Virus record (IMG/VR): IMGVR_UViG_3300047440_000309
Location: 1 to 42,715 of that record
DNA length: 42,715 nt
Direction: 5' to 3' (one strand)
Origin: a virus
In this document: positions 19,915-27,786 of the stretch, piece by piece
Layout of the letters: every line of letters starts with the position of its first letter
Numbering within the stretch: the first letter of the stretch is position 1
Translations under genes and position numbers: made by a program
The notes under the pieces: generated by a model
Databases searched by the model: none
What the model was told of the DNA's origin: nothing
The model's input: only the letters and a program-made list of their open reading frames with translations

Positions 19915-21132
19915 CGTCGGCGCCACCACCGCAGGCGCGGCGCAGTAGACCGAATAGGCCTTCATCATGGGGCGGCGAAGCTCTAGAATTTTGGTCCGCT
20001 GGTAGGCTGAAGACGTTTCGTCGCCGACCGCATGGGCTAGCTGATAATCGACCCACTCGCGGCTGTAGCCCGCTTCCTTGGCCCAATCGGCGAAGGTCGA
20101 ACGGAAGCCGTGAACCGTAGGCTCGCCAAGCTTGAAATGCTGAAGCATCTGCCAAATGGAATTCGGCGTGTAGTGGGCTTTCTTCCGGCCGCGCGGGTTC
20201 GGAAAGATCAGGTCATCCGGCCGGGGCTTCCGGTGACGCGGCCGGGCGTTTAGCAGAACCCGCAACATCGCCCGCGTAATCGGCCGCTCGCAAGCCTCGC
20301 CGTCCGTATTGTCCTGCCCCTTCAGGTGGGCGGCTGGCACGGTCCAGACCATGCGCCGAAGGTCGATTTCCTTCCATTGCGCCTGACACACTTCGTTAGA
20401 TCGGCTGGCCGAAAGGATGATCCATTCGAGCGCCAGATTCGACATTTGGTCCTTCACCCGCAGCCGCGCCAGGAAGGCCGGAAGCGCCGGATAGGGGAGC
20501 GCGGGATAGTGCTTCACCCGGCGCTTGGGGAGCTTCTTCAGCTTATGTTGCAGCGGCCCCTTTTTGAGCGCCGGGTTCGTGTCATCAGCCGCGATAAGGC
20601 CGTCAGCCTGCGCCGCGAACCACACCGTTTCGATTGCCCGCCGCAGCCGTTGGGCGGTGGGCTGACGATCCAGCCAATAAGGCCGTAGGGCGTCGGCGAC
20701 GTGATCCACTTTGACCGCCGCAGGGTGCATATCTGATATCGCCCCTATCTTCGTGGTCATGTCCCGAACGAAGATTTCGAGGCCTGACTTCGAACCAAGG
20801 CGCGCGGCGTTGGCTTCAGCGAATGCGCCAAAGGTCACCTTGCCGAGGCCTTGAATTTTTCCCTTGCGCTGGTCCTTCGGATTGAACCCGCCGCGCACCT
20901 TCAGCCGCGCCGCATCCCGCAGGTCGCGGGCGTCGTCAGGGTCTTCAAGCCCGTCCTTCACATGCCCCAGGACCATCGTTTGCTGGTCGCCGCGCAGCGG
21001 ACAGGTGAACCGATAAGTCCAGAAGCGACGGGCGCCTTGGACGTTGAGAGTTAGGCCGTTGCCGTCCGGTAAGGTCGCCGACGCCGACAACACCTGTTCG
21101 CGGGTCAAAGCGCCACGGCGCGTTCTTTTCAT
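19897..21132 (-). CDS. int: Tyrosine-recombinase integrase (P4 type)
   Basis: 411 aa. It has the N-terminal arm-binding layout of P4-like integrases (LTLNVQGARRFWTYRFTCPL), a core-binding helical domain (about 100-185), and a catalytic domain with Arg 244 (SASRSNEV), Lys 271 (AHLKGQD), His 341 and Arg 344 (HGFRSTFADWA), His 367 (QLAH) and nucleophile Tyr 377 (SSAYQRT). All key residues are present, so it should be active. It inserts phage DNA into the host chromosome. The region directly upstream (21133-21422) is full of repeats and is the likely attP. Temperate life is therefore well supported. Confidence 0.95.
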   Translation of the reverse strand: MKRTRRGALTREQVLSASATLPDGNGLTLNVQGARRFWTYRFTCPLRGDQQTMVLGHVKDGLEDPDDARDLRDAARLKVRGGFNPKDQRKGKIQGLGKVTFGAFAEANAARLGSKSGLEIFVRDMTTKIGAISDMHPAAVKVDHVADALRPYWLDRQPTAQRLRRAIETVWFAAQADGLIAADDTNPALKKGPLQHKLKKLPKRRVKHYPALPYPALPAFLARLRVKDQMSNLALEWIILSASRSNEVCQAQWKEIDLRRMVWTVPAAHLKGQDNTDGEACERPITRAMLRVLLNARPRHRKPRPDDLIFPNPRGRKKAHYTPNSIWQMLQHFKLGEPTVHGFRSTFADWAKEAGYSREWVDYQLAHAVGDETSSAYQRTKILELRRPMMKAYSVYCAAPAVVAPTLRMAA

Positions 21133-21148
21133 CTAGTGTCTCCTGTCT

Positions 21149-21171
21149 AGTCACTAAAATGGTCACTAGTT
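21149..21171 (+). repeat. 23-bp direct repeat, copy 1
   Basis: Identical to 21361-21383. It contains GTCACTA twice (GTCACTAAAATG, GTCACTAGTT), so each copy has two half sites 11 bp apart. It lies 17 bp upstream of the integrase start codon. It may be an arm-type Int site or an operator for int. Confidence 0.85.
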
Positions 21172-21360
21172 TTGTGCCGATATGTTCCGACACGGAGAGA
21201 CACCCGGCGACACCGGCTAGTCAATATGCGTTTGAATTAAAACGCGTTTCCGACACAGGGCGACATGATGCGAACAGCTTTTTTTAGTTGGAGGTGTTTC
21301 GGTGTCTTCCGCCGAAAACGCCTGACTTTTCAAAGCCTTTCAGCCCCAGGATTTCCAGAC

Positions 21361-21383
21361 AGTCACTAAAATGGTCACTAGTT
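21361..21383 (+). repeat. 23-bp direct repeat, copy 2
   Basis: Identical to 21149-21171, 212 bp apart start to start. It lies 40 bp from the end of the gene at 21423. Confidence 0.85.
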
Positions 21384-21422
21384 CGGGGGCAGGTAGTATG
21401 TGCCTGCGACAGCGCGCCGCAC

Positions 21423-21929
21423 CTATTGCAGCGTCCCTTCCCGCTCAAACAGGTCCGTCAGGGCGCCACCGAAAATATGCGTGCCGTCATTGGGGAGGCG
21501 CAGCAGCTTCCGCACCCCACCCGACCGGCCACGGATAATGTCTTGCACTACGGACACCGGCTGCGGGAGACGCCGATCACAGACCACCGTGAAAACCCGC
21601 TCCTTCCGGTTCGGGTCATCCCTTGGCATGACCTTCGGTGAAAGCGGCGAGTCGTCAGAAGCCTCGCTAACCCACACTTCGGCGAAGAAGCCGTAACGGA
21701 CCACGTTGAAGGCCTTCATCATCGCCCGCAGGGCTATCAGGATGAACCGCCGTTCGTCTGCGTTCCCCCAAGGGCAACCGATAATTTCGTAGGTTCCATC
21801 GGGCTTCTCGACAATCACCGTCTGACAAAGCTCGCCCTTCGGCATGGCGCGGTAAAAATCCTCATGCCGCGCGGCGATGGCGTCGGCGAATTGCTGCGCC
21901 GTCATGTCGGGTCGTAGGGGTTCCGTCAT
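21423..21929 (-). CDS. Late-region protein, unknown function
   Basis: 168 aa, soluble, the last gene of the long late run. The N-terminal half (AQQFADAIAARHEDFYRAMP, KPDGTYEIIGC) is followed by ALRAMMKAFNVVRYGFFAEV and a charged end. I do not recognise the family; paired small proteins like this and the next occur downstream of ejection genes in related phages. The ATG at 21929 overlaps the preceding stop (ATGA). Confidence 0.75.
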   Translation of the reverse strand: MTEPLRPDMTAQQFADAIAARHEDFYRAMPKGELCQTVIVEKPDGTYEIIGCPWGNADERRFILIALRAMMKAFNVVRYGFFAEVWVSEASDDSPLSPKVMPRDDPNRKERVFTVVCDRRLPQPVSVVQDIIRGRSGGVRKLLRLPNDGTHIFGGALTDLFEREGTLQ

Positions 21930-22315
21930 CCGGCCGCCTCCTGATGCGCCCCTAGCAGGGCCTTCATAACTTCCGCGTGCATAGCCTCCGCTTCAGCCCA
22001 TGTGGCCGTGCGGCCCTGATAGCCGACCATCGGGCCGTCTAGCCGCCTGTCAGCGAACACCATCGTCTCAAAAATATGCGGCGGGCTATCGCCCCAAAAA
22101 TTGTGATCGATACCAAGGAAAACGGTCGAGACGGTCGCCAGCGGTAGGCGGTCAAACGCGACCTGCCGGTCCAGCTTTTCCCATGCCTTCGCCCATTCAA
22201 TGTAAGAGCCGTCCTCTAGGTCGGCGCGAACCTCGTAGGCTTCCCGGCCGCGAAGGAGGTAATGACGGAGCATCGCCCGCAGACTGACGCAAAACGCGTT
22301 ATCAGGCCAGCCCAC
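21926..22315 (-). CDS. Conserved phage protein with TVFLGIDHNF motif
   Basis: 129 aa from a GTG; an ATG at 22273 is an alternative start. The core STVFLGIDHNFWGDSPPHIF, ETMVF and GYQGRTATWAEAEAMHAEV is found in small phage and prophage proteins of many Gram-negative hosts, always without assigned function. It is coupled to the following gene by ATGA. It starts 70 bp after the ejection-protein gene. Confidence 0.75.
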   Translation of the reverse strand: MGWPDNAFCVSLRAMLRHYLLRGREAYEVRADLEDGSYIEWAKAWEKLDRQVAFDRLPLATVSTVFLGIDHNFWGDSPPHIFETMVFADRRLDGPMVGYQGRTATWAEAEAMHAEVMKALLGAHQEAAG

Positions 22316-22384
22316 AGGAAATCGCCCAGGAAGCCCCTGAACCCGTTTTGGCTACTAGGGTAGCGGCTGGCCCGGCTTAGAGGC

Positions 22385-24064
22385 CTACTGGCGCGCCTGT
22401 GGCTCCTCTTGAGCCTGTCCGCGCGAGAACCCACCCGTGCGCGCCGCCGTATCCCGAAGCTGTTGCATATAGGCCGCGACTTGCGGGTTCGAAGCCATTT
22501 GCGACTGAAGCTGTTTCATCGCGAGCTTCGCGTTCGCATCGCCGGTCGCAATCATCGAAACCAGCTTATCGACGTTCCGCTGCACAACCTTGTCACCCGC
22601 CACCCGCGCGACCATCGTTCCGGCCATCGCCGGGATAGTGCCAGGATGCGCGATTGCCAGCCCCAAGCCGCCGAGGCTCATCAGGCCACCGCGCGACGGG
22701 TCCATCTTCCCGACCTGCCGCAGAACGTCTTCGCCGAGCCCCGGCTTAGTCGTCTTCTTAAGCTGTGCGGCCTGCGCCTCTGAAAGGCCTTGCATGACCT
22801 GCCGAGGCTTCGTGGGGTCGCGTAGCGGCTGAAGCTTCTGGCGAATCTTGTTCGCAACATTCTTCCCGGAGTCGGTGGTCGCGGCCTGATCGACGGCGCT
22901 CGTCACCCGGTTCGTGATGTTCTCAACTTTCGCCGCGCGACCCCATAGGGTTCGCGCCTGCGCCAGCGCCATCTGCGCGCTCTGCGCCTTCGCCTGCGCC
23001 GCGCCGGGTTGCCACGGTAGCGTGGCCTGAACCGCGAAATTGTGAGGCCCGGCCGACCGAACAAAATCGTCGATCTTGTTCAACATCGCGTAGCCAAGCC
23101 GCCTGTCGTTCTTATTCGAATTCGGGCCGGTCGTGGAATTGCGGACGACCTGCCGCAGTTCGTCCAGCACGGTCATAGACATAGGCTGACCACTGGTCAG
23201 GTGCGGCATAACCTCATCACGCAAGGTCGCGAACGCGTTCGGGCTTAAGGTCGGATGCACGCCGCCCGGCCGGTTCGTCGGCGAGACTTCTGCAAAAATC
23301 TGGCGCCCAAGGTCGCGTAGCGAGTCGGGCCGGAAGCTCGCGCCCATCTGGTCAAGCGACTTGTAGAGGCCTTGCGCCTCCTGCCGCAGGTCCGCGACCA
23401 ATTCGGCGGCGGGCTTCTGTTTTGCCACCTTACCTTTCGGAACGCCTATCCCCCCGGTCGCCGCGCCGATCGCCACCGTAACCGGATCAATCATCGCCTT
23501 CCCGGCATTGGTGAGCCGTTCAGGGATTGAGCCTGCGTCAGTGAGCGCCCCCACGCCCGCGCCCATAGACGACTGCCCTATGCCGCGCGCCACGGCCCCA
23601 GGAAGCGCCTTCAGGCCCGTTTTAAGGACCGGGGCTGCAACCTGTGGCGCGGCGCTTTCCCCCATCGTCAGCGCCAGCGGAACGGCGTTCCCGAGGCCAG
23701 TTAGCAGGCCATGCACGTTCGGGTGCGCCTTAGCGAACTCGCCTTCCATTTGGCGCTGTTTCGCAAGCTCAGTGTCGTAGCTCTGCCGGTTAACGGCCTT
23801 CATCGATCCGCGCACGTCATGCGGATCGAGCTTTATATCGCCGCCCAAAAGGCCTGCGCCTGTCCGCAGCTTTGAGAGCATTTCCGCCGCGAACTCATCA
23901 CCAAGCCCGGTCCCGCGATAGACCGTCGCGAGGCCGCCCGACACATCGTCCATAACCGAGCGCTTCGGTTTCGCCGGGGCGGCCTTTACCGGCGCCGCAT
24001 CCTTGAACTGGCCGTAAGGATCAGCGGCCGGGGCGTCTTTGAATTGGTCCCACTCGTCAGCCAT
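22385..24064 (-). CDS. Large internal virion (ejection) protein
   Basis: 559 aa, Ala/Gly-rich. The N-terminus has two near copies of DQFKDAP/GQFKDAA (residues 5-25), often seen at the start of internal virion proteins of podoviruses. Long helical stretches follow, with small hydrophobic segments (GVGALTDAG, SLGGLGLAIAHPGTIPAMAG) that could enter a membrane. Such proteins leave the capsid with DNA and form a conduit through the envelope, as P22 gp7/gp16/gp20 do. It overlaps the upstream transglycosylase gene by ATGA. The assignment rests on composition and position. Confidence 0.65.
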   Translation of the reverse strand: MADEWDQFKDAPAADPYGQFKDAAPVKAAPAKPKRSVMDDVSGGLATVYRGTGLGDEFAAEMLSKLRTGAGLLGGDIKLDPHDVRGSMKAVNRQSYDTELAKQRQMEGEFAKAHPNVHGLLTGLGNAVPLALTMGESAAPQVAAPVLKTGLKALPGAVARGIGQSSMGAGVGALTDAGSIPERLTNAGKAMIDPVTVAIGAATGGIGVPKGKVAKQKPAAELVADLRQEAQGLYKSLDQMGASFRPDSLRDLGRQIFAEVSPTNRPGGVHPTLSPNAFATLRDEVMPHLTSGQPMSMTVLDELRQVVRNSTTGPNSNKNDRRLGYAMLNKIDDFVRSAGPHNFAVQATLPWQPGAAQAKAQSAQMALAQARTLWGRAAKVENITNRVTSAVDQAATTDSGKNVANKIRQKLQPLRDPTKPRQVMQGLSEAQAAQLKKTTKPGLGEDVLRQVGKMDPSRGGLMSLGGLGLAIAHPGTIPAMAGTMVARVAGDKVVQRNVDKLVSMIATGDANAKLAMKQLQSQMASNPQVAAYMQQLRDTAARTGGFSRGQAQEEPQARQ

Positions 24065-25968
24065 CAGCGCACCTTCGACCGCCCGTCAGGCGTAATGAAC
24101 GGCGTCCCCGGCTTTAGGGCCTGCGCCTCCGCGACGGACTTCACCCGAACCGGAGCCGTCGCGCCTGAATTTCTCTCGGGCGTCGGCTGCGCTTCGAACT
24201 TGCTGAAATCGACCGGCTCCATACCCGCGTCCTCGCGGTTCTGGTTCACCATCGCCTTATGTAGGTCGATAGCCTGCCGGTTGTAGTCCTGAATTTCGGC
24301 GAGCCGTTGCCGCACGAATTTCGGGTCCGTCAGGTTCGTCAGTATTTCATTCCATGCCCGCTGCGCGTCACCCTCCGTCTGCACCCCCTTATTCAAACGC
24401 AGGCTGTCGTTCCGAAGCTTTTCAAGGTCCGACTTGAACGAATTGAACGCCCGTTGCTGCGGCGTCGAGACACCCACCTTACCGGCCGCCCACGACTCGG
24501 CGCTGTTGAGCAAGCTAGGCGTCAGAAGGCCGCTATCCAGTTGCTTCGTCGTCTTGTCGATCCGGCTGTTAATGGACGACGCCGTACCTAGGGCGAAAAG
24601 GCTTTCGTTGACCTGTTTCGTCTGCGGCGCGCTCAGTTTGCCGGGACCGGGCGCCTTCACGCCATGCGTCTCGCCGTTCACCGTGTTGCGCTGGCCGCCA
24701 CCCGGCAAATCGACCCAATGCTCTTTCGGCGCGGCCGGGCCGGGCGAGAACCATTGGTAGCCCTCCGGCGCGGGCGGCAGGTTCGGCGGCGGGCTTGTGA
24801 TCCGGTCGCCCGCATCTGATCCTTCCAAGCTCGCCGAAGCGGCCTGCGGTGCGGGACCGGGCGCGCCGACCCGTGACCTGATCGCCTGTGCGTAAGCCCG
24901 CGTCTTCGGTCCCCACAGCTTTTCATCGGGGCCGCCGTGGTAGTACATCGCGGCCTTGTCCTCATCGCCGCCGTACTTTTGCAGGCCTTCATCGTAATAG
25001 GCGCGGCCAAGCTGACGCTGATATTCAGCCCCTTCCGGGGTGGTGGCGCGCATTAAATCCGGCCGCCACGGAACGCCGAGCTTTTTCGCTACCCCTTCCG
25101 CCGTCGCGGGAAGCATCTGCGACAAACCTTCAGCCCGGCCGTACTGCGTCTGAGGCCCGAGCACACCCGGCCGGTTGTGACTCTCTTGCTGAATGAGCGC
25201 GTCAAAGTGAGGACTGGCGGCAGGCGCCACCGGTTGCGCCATCTTCTCGCCGACCGGAGGCGGCGGGGGCGGCGGAAGGCCATCGGCGGTCGGCGTAGCA
25301 GCCGCAGACGGCGCACCCTCACCCTTCGGGATTAGATACCACTTGCCGGGGTCGAACTCAGTCTGTTCCGGGCCGCCCTTTTGCAGGGTTTCAAGCTTCC
25401 CGCTTTCGGGGTCATAGGACGTGATCTGTCCGCGTGCGCCTTGGAAAAGCTGCGGGTCATCGTGAAGGGCTTTCGCCTCCTTCATCGCCGTGCCGATATC
25501 GCCCTTATAGCCGCGCTTAATCAGCGCCGCCGTGTGGGCTTTCCGATCATACCGCGACCGGCCTTTTTCATCCGTAATGAAGGCTTCATTGAAGGCCTCG
25601 TTCTTCGCGTCGAGGTCGGACTTAAGGTCCGCTTCCTTCGCCTGTGTATCCCACCGGGCGCGCACGCGGGCTTGATCGTTGAAGGCGTTTTCGTTGCCGG
25701 TCCCCGCCCGAAGCGTCGTGCCAATTGCAAGGCGGCCTTCCGGCGAAATCAGATAGTTCCCGAACTGCGATAGCAGGCCCTGCTTGTGCTGCGTCGTCGG
25801 CGCGGCCTGAAGCTCCTGCGGCTTAAAATCCCGCACGGCCCGGTTCAGGCTGGGGTCGAACATGGCCGCCTGCGGGTCAGGCGTAGGCACGCCAACGGTC
25901 GCGGTCGCGCCGGGAACCGGCGTGTCGCCGCCTAACAGCAGTTCTCTCAGGCCGGAAAGAAACCCCAT
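24064..25968 (-). CDS. Virion protein with lytic transglycosylase (SLT) domain
   Basis: 634 aa. Residues 253-367 form a soluble lytic transglycosylase domain: SPHFDALIQQESHNRPGVLG with the catalytic Glu near 262, YGRAEGLSQMLPATA, and MYYHGGPDEKLWG, close to the usual Y-x-G-GP. A Pro-rich hinge (231-239) precedes it and long helical regions flank it. Such ejection proteins open a local hole in peptidoglycan for DNA entry. Since no separate endolysin is recognised, it might also contribute to release, but that is a guess. Confidence 0.85.
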   Translation of the reverse strand: MGFLSGLRELLLGGDTPVPGATATVGVPTPDPQAAMFDPSLNRAVRDFKPQELQAAPTTQHKQGLLSQFGNYLISPEGRLAIGTTLRAGTGNENAFNDQARVRARWDTQAKEADLKSDLDAKNEAFNEAFITDEKGRSRYDRKAHTAALIKRGYKGDIGTAMKEAKALHDDPQLFQGARGQITSYDPESGKLETLQKGGPEQTEFDPGKWYLIPKGEGAPSAAATPTADGLPPPPPPPVGEKMAQPVAPAASPHFDALIQQESHNRPGVLGPQTQYGRAEGLSQMLPATAEGVAKKLGVPWRPDLMRATTPEGAEYQRQLGRAYYDEGLQKYGGDEDKAAMYYHGGPDEKLWGPKTRAYAQAIRSRVGAPGPAPQAASASLEGSDAGDRITSPPPNLPPAPEGYQWFSPGPAAPKEHWVDLPGGGQRNTVNGETHGVKAPGPGKLSAPQTKQVNESLFALGTASSINSRIDKTTKQLDSGLLTPSLLNSAESWAAGKVGVSTPQQRAFNSFKSDLEKLRNDSLRLNKGVQTEGDAQRAWNEILTNLTDPKFVRQRLAEIQDYNRQAIDLHKAMVNQNREDAGMEPVDFSKFEAQPTPERNSGATAPVRVKSVAEAQALKPGTPFITPDGRSKVR

Positions 25969-25971
25969 GAC

Positions 25972-26334
25972 CTACTGTCCAGAAAAGAGCCGCGCGAGCT
26001 TGGCCGAAAATCCGTTTCCTGCGGGCGGTTGCTGGGGCGCACCCTGCGGCGGCGCACCCTGCGGCGGACCACCTTGCGGCATCAGCCCCGACAGTAGGCC
26101 GCCCTGCCGCTGCATCGTCGGCGCGCCCATCAGGTCTTCACCGTTCGGCCCCTGCCCCACGACGCCGCCCGGCGCGGGAGCCTTCGCCCCCAACAGACCG
26201 TCTAGCAGGCCTTTGATATCAACATGCGGCGCGCCCATGCCTGCGCCGCCGCCGCCCGTCGCGGTCATGCCCCCGCCGCCAGCAATACCGCCCGGCGTGT
26301 TCTGGATTAGGTTCTGATCGATTTCAAACGGCAT
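25972..26334 (-). CDS. Gly/Pro-rich small virion-region protein
   Basis: 120 aa, with Gly runs (GGIAGGGGMTATGGGGAGMG) and a PQGGPPQGAPPQGAPQQPPA stretch of tandem PQGAP units; only the ends look ordered. It lies between two ejection-protein genes with 3-bp and 20-bp gaps. It may be a flexible linker or chaperone of internal virion proteins. No family is recognised. Confidence 0.65.
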   Translation of the reverse strand: MPFEIDQNLIQNTPGGIAGGGGMTATGGGGAGMGAPHVDIKGLLDGLLGAKAPAPGGVVGQGPNGEDLMGAPTMQRQGGLLSGLMPQGGPPQGAPPQGAPQQPPAGNGFSAKLARLFSGQ

Positions 26335-26354
26335 CGCCTAGTCTCCAACATGGG

Positions 26355-27368
26355 TCATGCGGGCGCTCCCGCAGCGGCCTTCGCCGCGCTACTCGCACCG
26401 CCAGCGGAGGCCAGCAGCCAATCGCCAAGCCACGCGCCGAGGCTTTGGTTCGCTGTCGTTTCGGAAGACCCGGTTCCTGTGCTGTCGCCGGTTATCGACT
26501 GGCCGGTGTAGAGCGACGGGTCGAGGCCAGCTAGAAGGCCTTCAAGCTGTTTCTGATACTCAAGCGGGTACTGCGTAATTTCATTCGCCGTCTCGTGCAT
26601 ATTCTGCCCGGCGTTGACCTGCGCGCCCACGTTCGCCCGGTCGGCCGCGCTCGCGCTTTCGGCGAGGCTTCCTAAGCCCTGCGCCCGGTTAAACTCCGTC
26701 CCGACATTGAATTCACCGGCCCGCTGATTTGCTGACTGGTTCGTCTGCGCGGCCTGAAGCTGCGCCGCCTGATTGGCAAGCGCGGCTTGCTGGCGACGGT
26801 TCGCGTCGTCCGCAGATAGCCGCGTGGACTCGCTGAACATATCCTTCAGCAAGCCGCCTTCCGTGGTCGCCCGGCCGCGCGCCAACGCCCCTTCTGTCTC
26901 GCCCTCCTGAACCCCGTAGCGCGACCCTCGGAAGCTGGCGTTCCGCGCCGCGTCGGCCGCCTGCGCGGCCCGCGTCTGCCCTGACTGAAAGTCGTAGTCG
27001 TTCAGGACCGGATTAGTGATCTGATCCTTGAACGGGTTGTAATAGGCCTCAAGGTTCGTCAGCAGGCTTTGGCCTTCAACGTCACCCGCTGACACCTGAT
27101 CGGCCGAGGTCGAGCCAATCCCGTTCAGGATATCCCGCGACTGGCTATAGTCGGGCGTGTTCAGCTTAAGCGCGCCCTCCCACCCGGCTTGCTGCACCGG
27201 ATTAACGGACGGCGTGAAGCTCGCCGACTGCCCCATGAGGTCGCCGATGTTCTTCGCAAAACCCTGCGCCGGTTGCTGAATCCAGTCGGGCACGTTCGGC
27301 GTGGTGGTCCCGGTCTGATGCTGCGTTTGCGTCGTCTCGGTTTTTTGCTTTTTGTCTGAAAAGCCCAT
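26355..27368 (-). CDS. Putative ejection protein, Ala/Gln-rich helical
   Basis: 337 aa. A Thr/Gln-rich start (KQKTETTQTQHQTGTTTPNV) is followed by VPDWIQQPAQGFAKNIGDLM, then a long helical, Ala/Gln/Asn-rich body with FRGSRYGVQEGETEGALARG, and a small C-terminal hydrophobic segment (LGAWLGDWLLASAGGASSAA). Proteins of this type follow the tail hub and the GNAT-like gene in many podoviruses and are taken as ejection or tail-needle-region proteins. Role inferred from order and composition. Confidence 0.65.
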   Translation of the reverse strand: MGFSDKKQKTETTQTQHQTGTTTPNVPDWIQQPAQGFAKNIGDLMGQSASFTPSVNPVQQAGWEGALKLNTPDYSQSRDILNGIGSTSADQVSAGDVEGQSLLTNLEAYYNPFKDQITNPVLNDYDFQSGQTRAAQAADAARNASFRGSRYGVQEGETEGALARGRATTEGGLLKDMFSESTRLSADDANRRQQAALANQAAQLQAAQTNQSANQRAGEFNVGTEFNRAQGLGSLAESASAADRANVGAQVNAGQNMHETANEITQYPLEYQKQLEGLLAGLDPSLYTGQSITGDSTGTGSSETTANQSLGAWLGDWLLASAGGASSAAKAAAGAPA

Positions 27369-27369
27369 C

Positions 27370-27786
27370 TTACAGAGCCTTGTTCAGCGTGACCGAAAAC
27401 AGGTCGTAGCCGTTCGCGGCCAGCAGCTTTTTCCAAGCCGGGCGGCCTTCGATCAGCATGGACGTACAGCCCATCATGCGGGCCAAGGCTTCGACGCCGG
27501 GCAGAATGATAATGGCCTCGGTTACGTCGCCCGCCGCCCACAGCACTTGGAAGATGCGCTCGCCACCGGGGTAGACTTCAATCTGACCCACCAGGGCCGC
27601 GCCCTTGCCGGGAAAGAAGAACGCCCGCTTCGCCGCGATCTTCTGTTCAAGGTCTTCCAGGGTCCAGAAGCCGTCGCGCATCCCTTCGGCGAATTGGTCG
27701 CGCCACTTGGCCCATTGAACCAAGGTCGGGTCGTCAGGCTCGCCAGCGATCCGGTGAACGTCCGCAGTATCGAAAGCTTCGCTCAT
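27370..27786 (-). CDS. GNAT-like virion-region protein
   Basis: 138 aa from the ATG at 27786, which overlaps the upstream stop as ATGA; longer frames run through the tail-hub gene. The C-terminal part, AALVGQIEVYPGGERIFQVL, GVEALARMMGCTSMLIEGRP and WKKLLAANGYDLFSVTLNK, has the strand-helix order of the N-acetyltransferase fold, with an EGR-x-xW-x-x-LLAANGY end. Similar GNAT-like proteins occur among T7-type internal virion genes (gp13). Catalysis is not established. It sits between tail-hub and ejection genes. Confidence 0.7.
   Translation of the reverse strand: MSEAFDTADVHRIAGEPDDPTLVQWAKWRDQFAEGMRDGFWTLEDLEQKIAAKRAFFFPGKGAALVGQIEVYPGGERIFQVLWAAGDVTEAIIILPGVEALARMMGCTSMLIEGRPAWKKLLAANGYDLFSVTLNKAL

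Larger units (their letters stand above)
21133..21422. other. Putative attP and integrase promoter region
   Basis: About 290 bp without genes. It holds a 23-bp perfect direct repeat (21149-21171 and 21361-21383), an 18-bp imperfect direct repeat beginning TTCCGACAC (21185-21202 and 21248-21265, three mismatches), a hairpin GCGTTT-N6-AAACGC near 21228-21245, and a T-run near 21279. Integrase arm sites, an attP core and the int promoter are expected here. The core cannot be fixed without the host junction. Confidence 0.6.
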
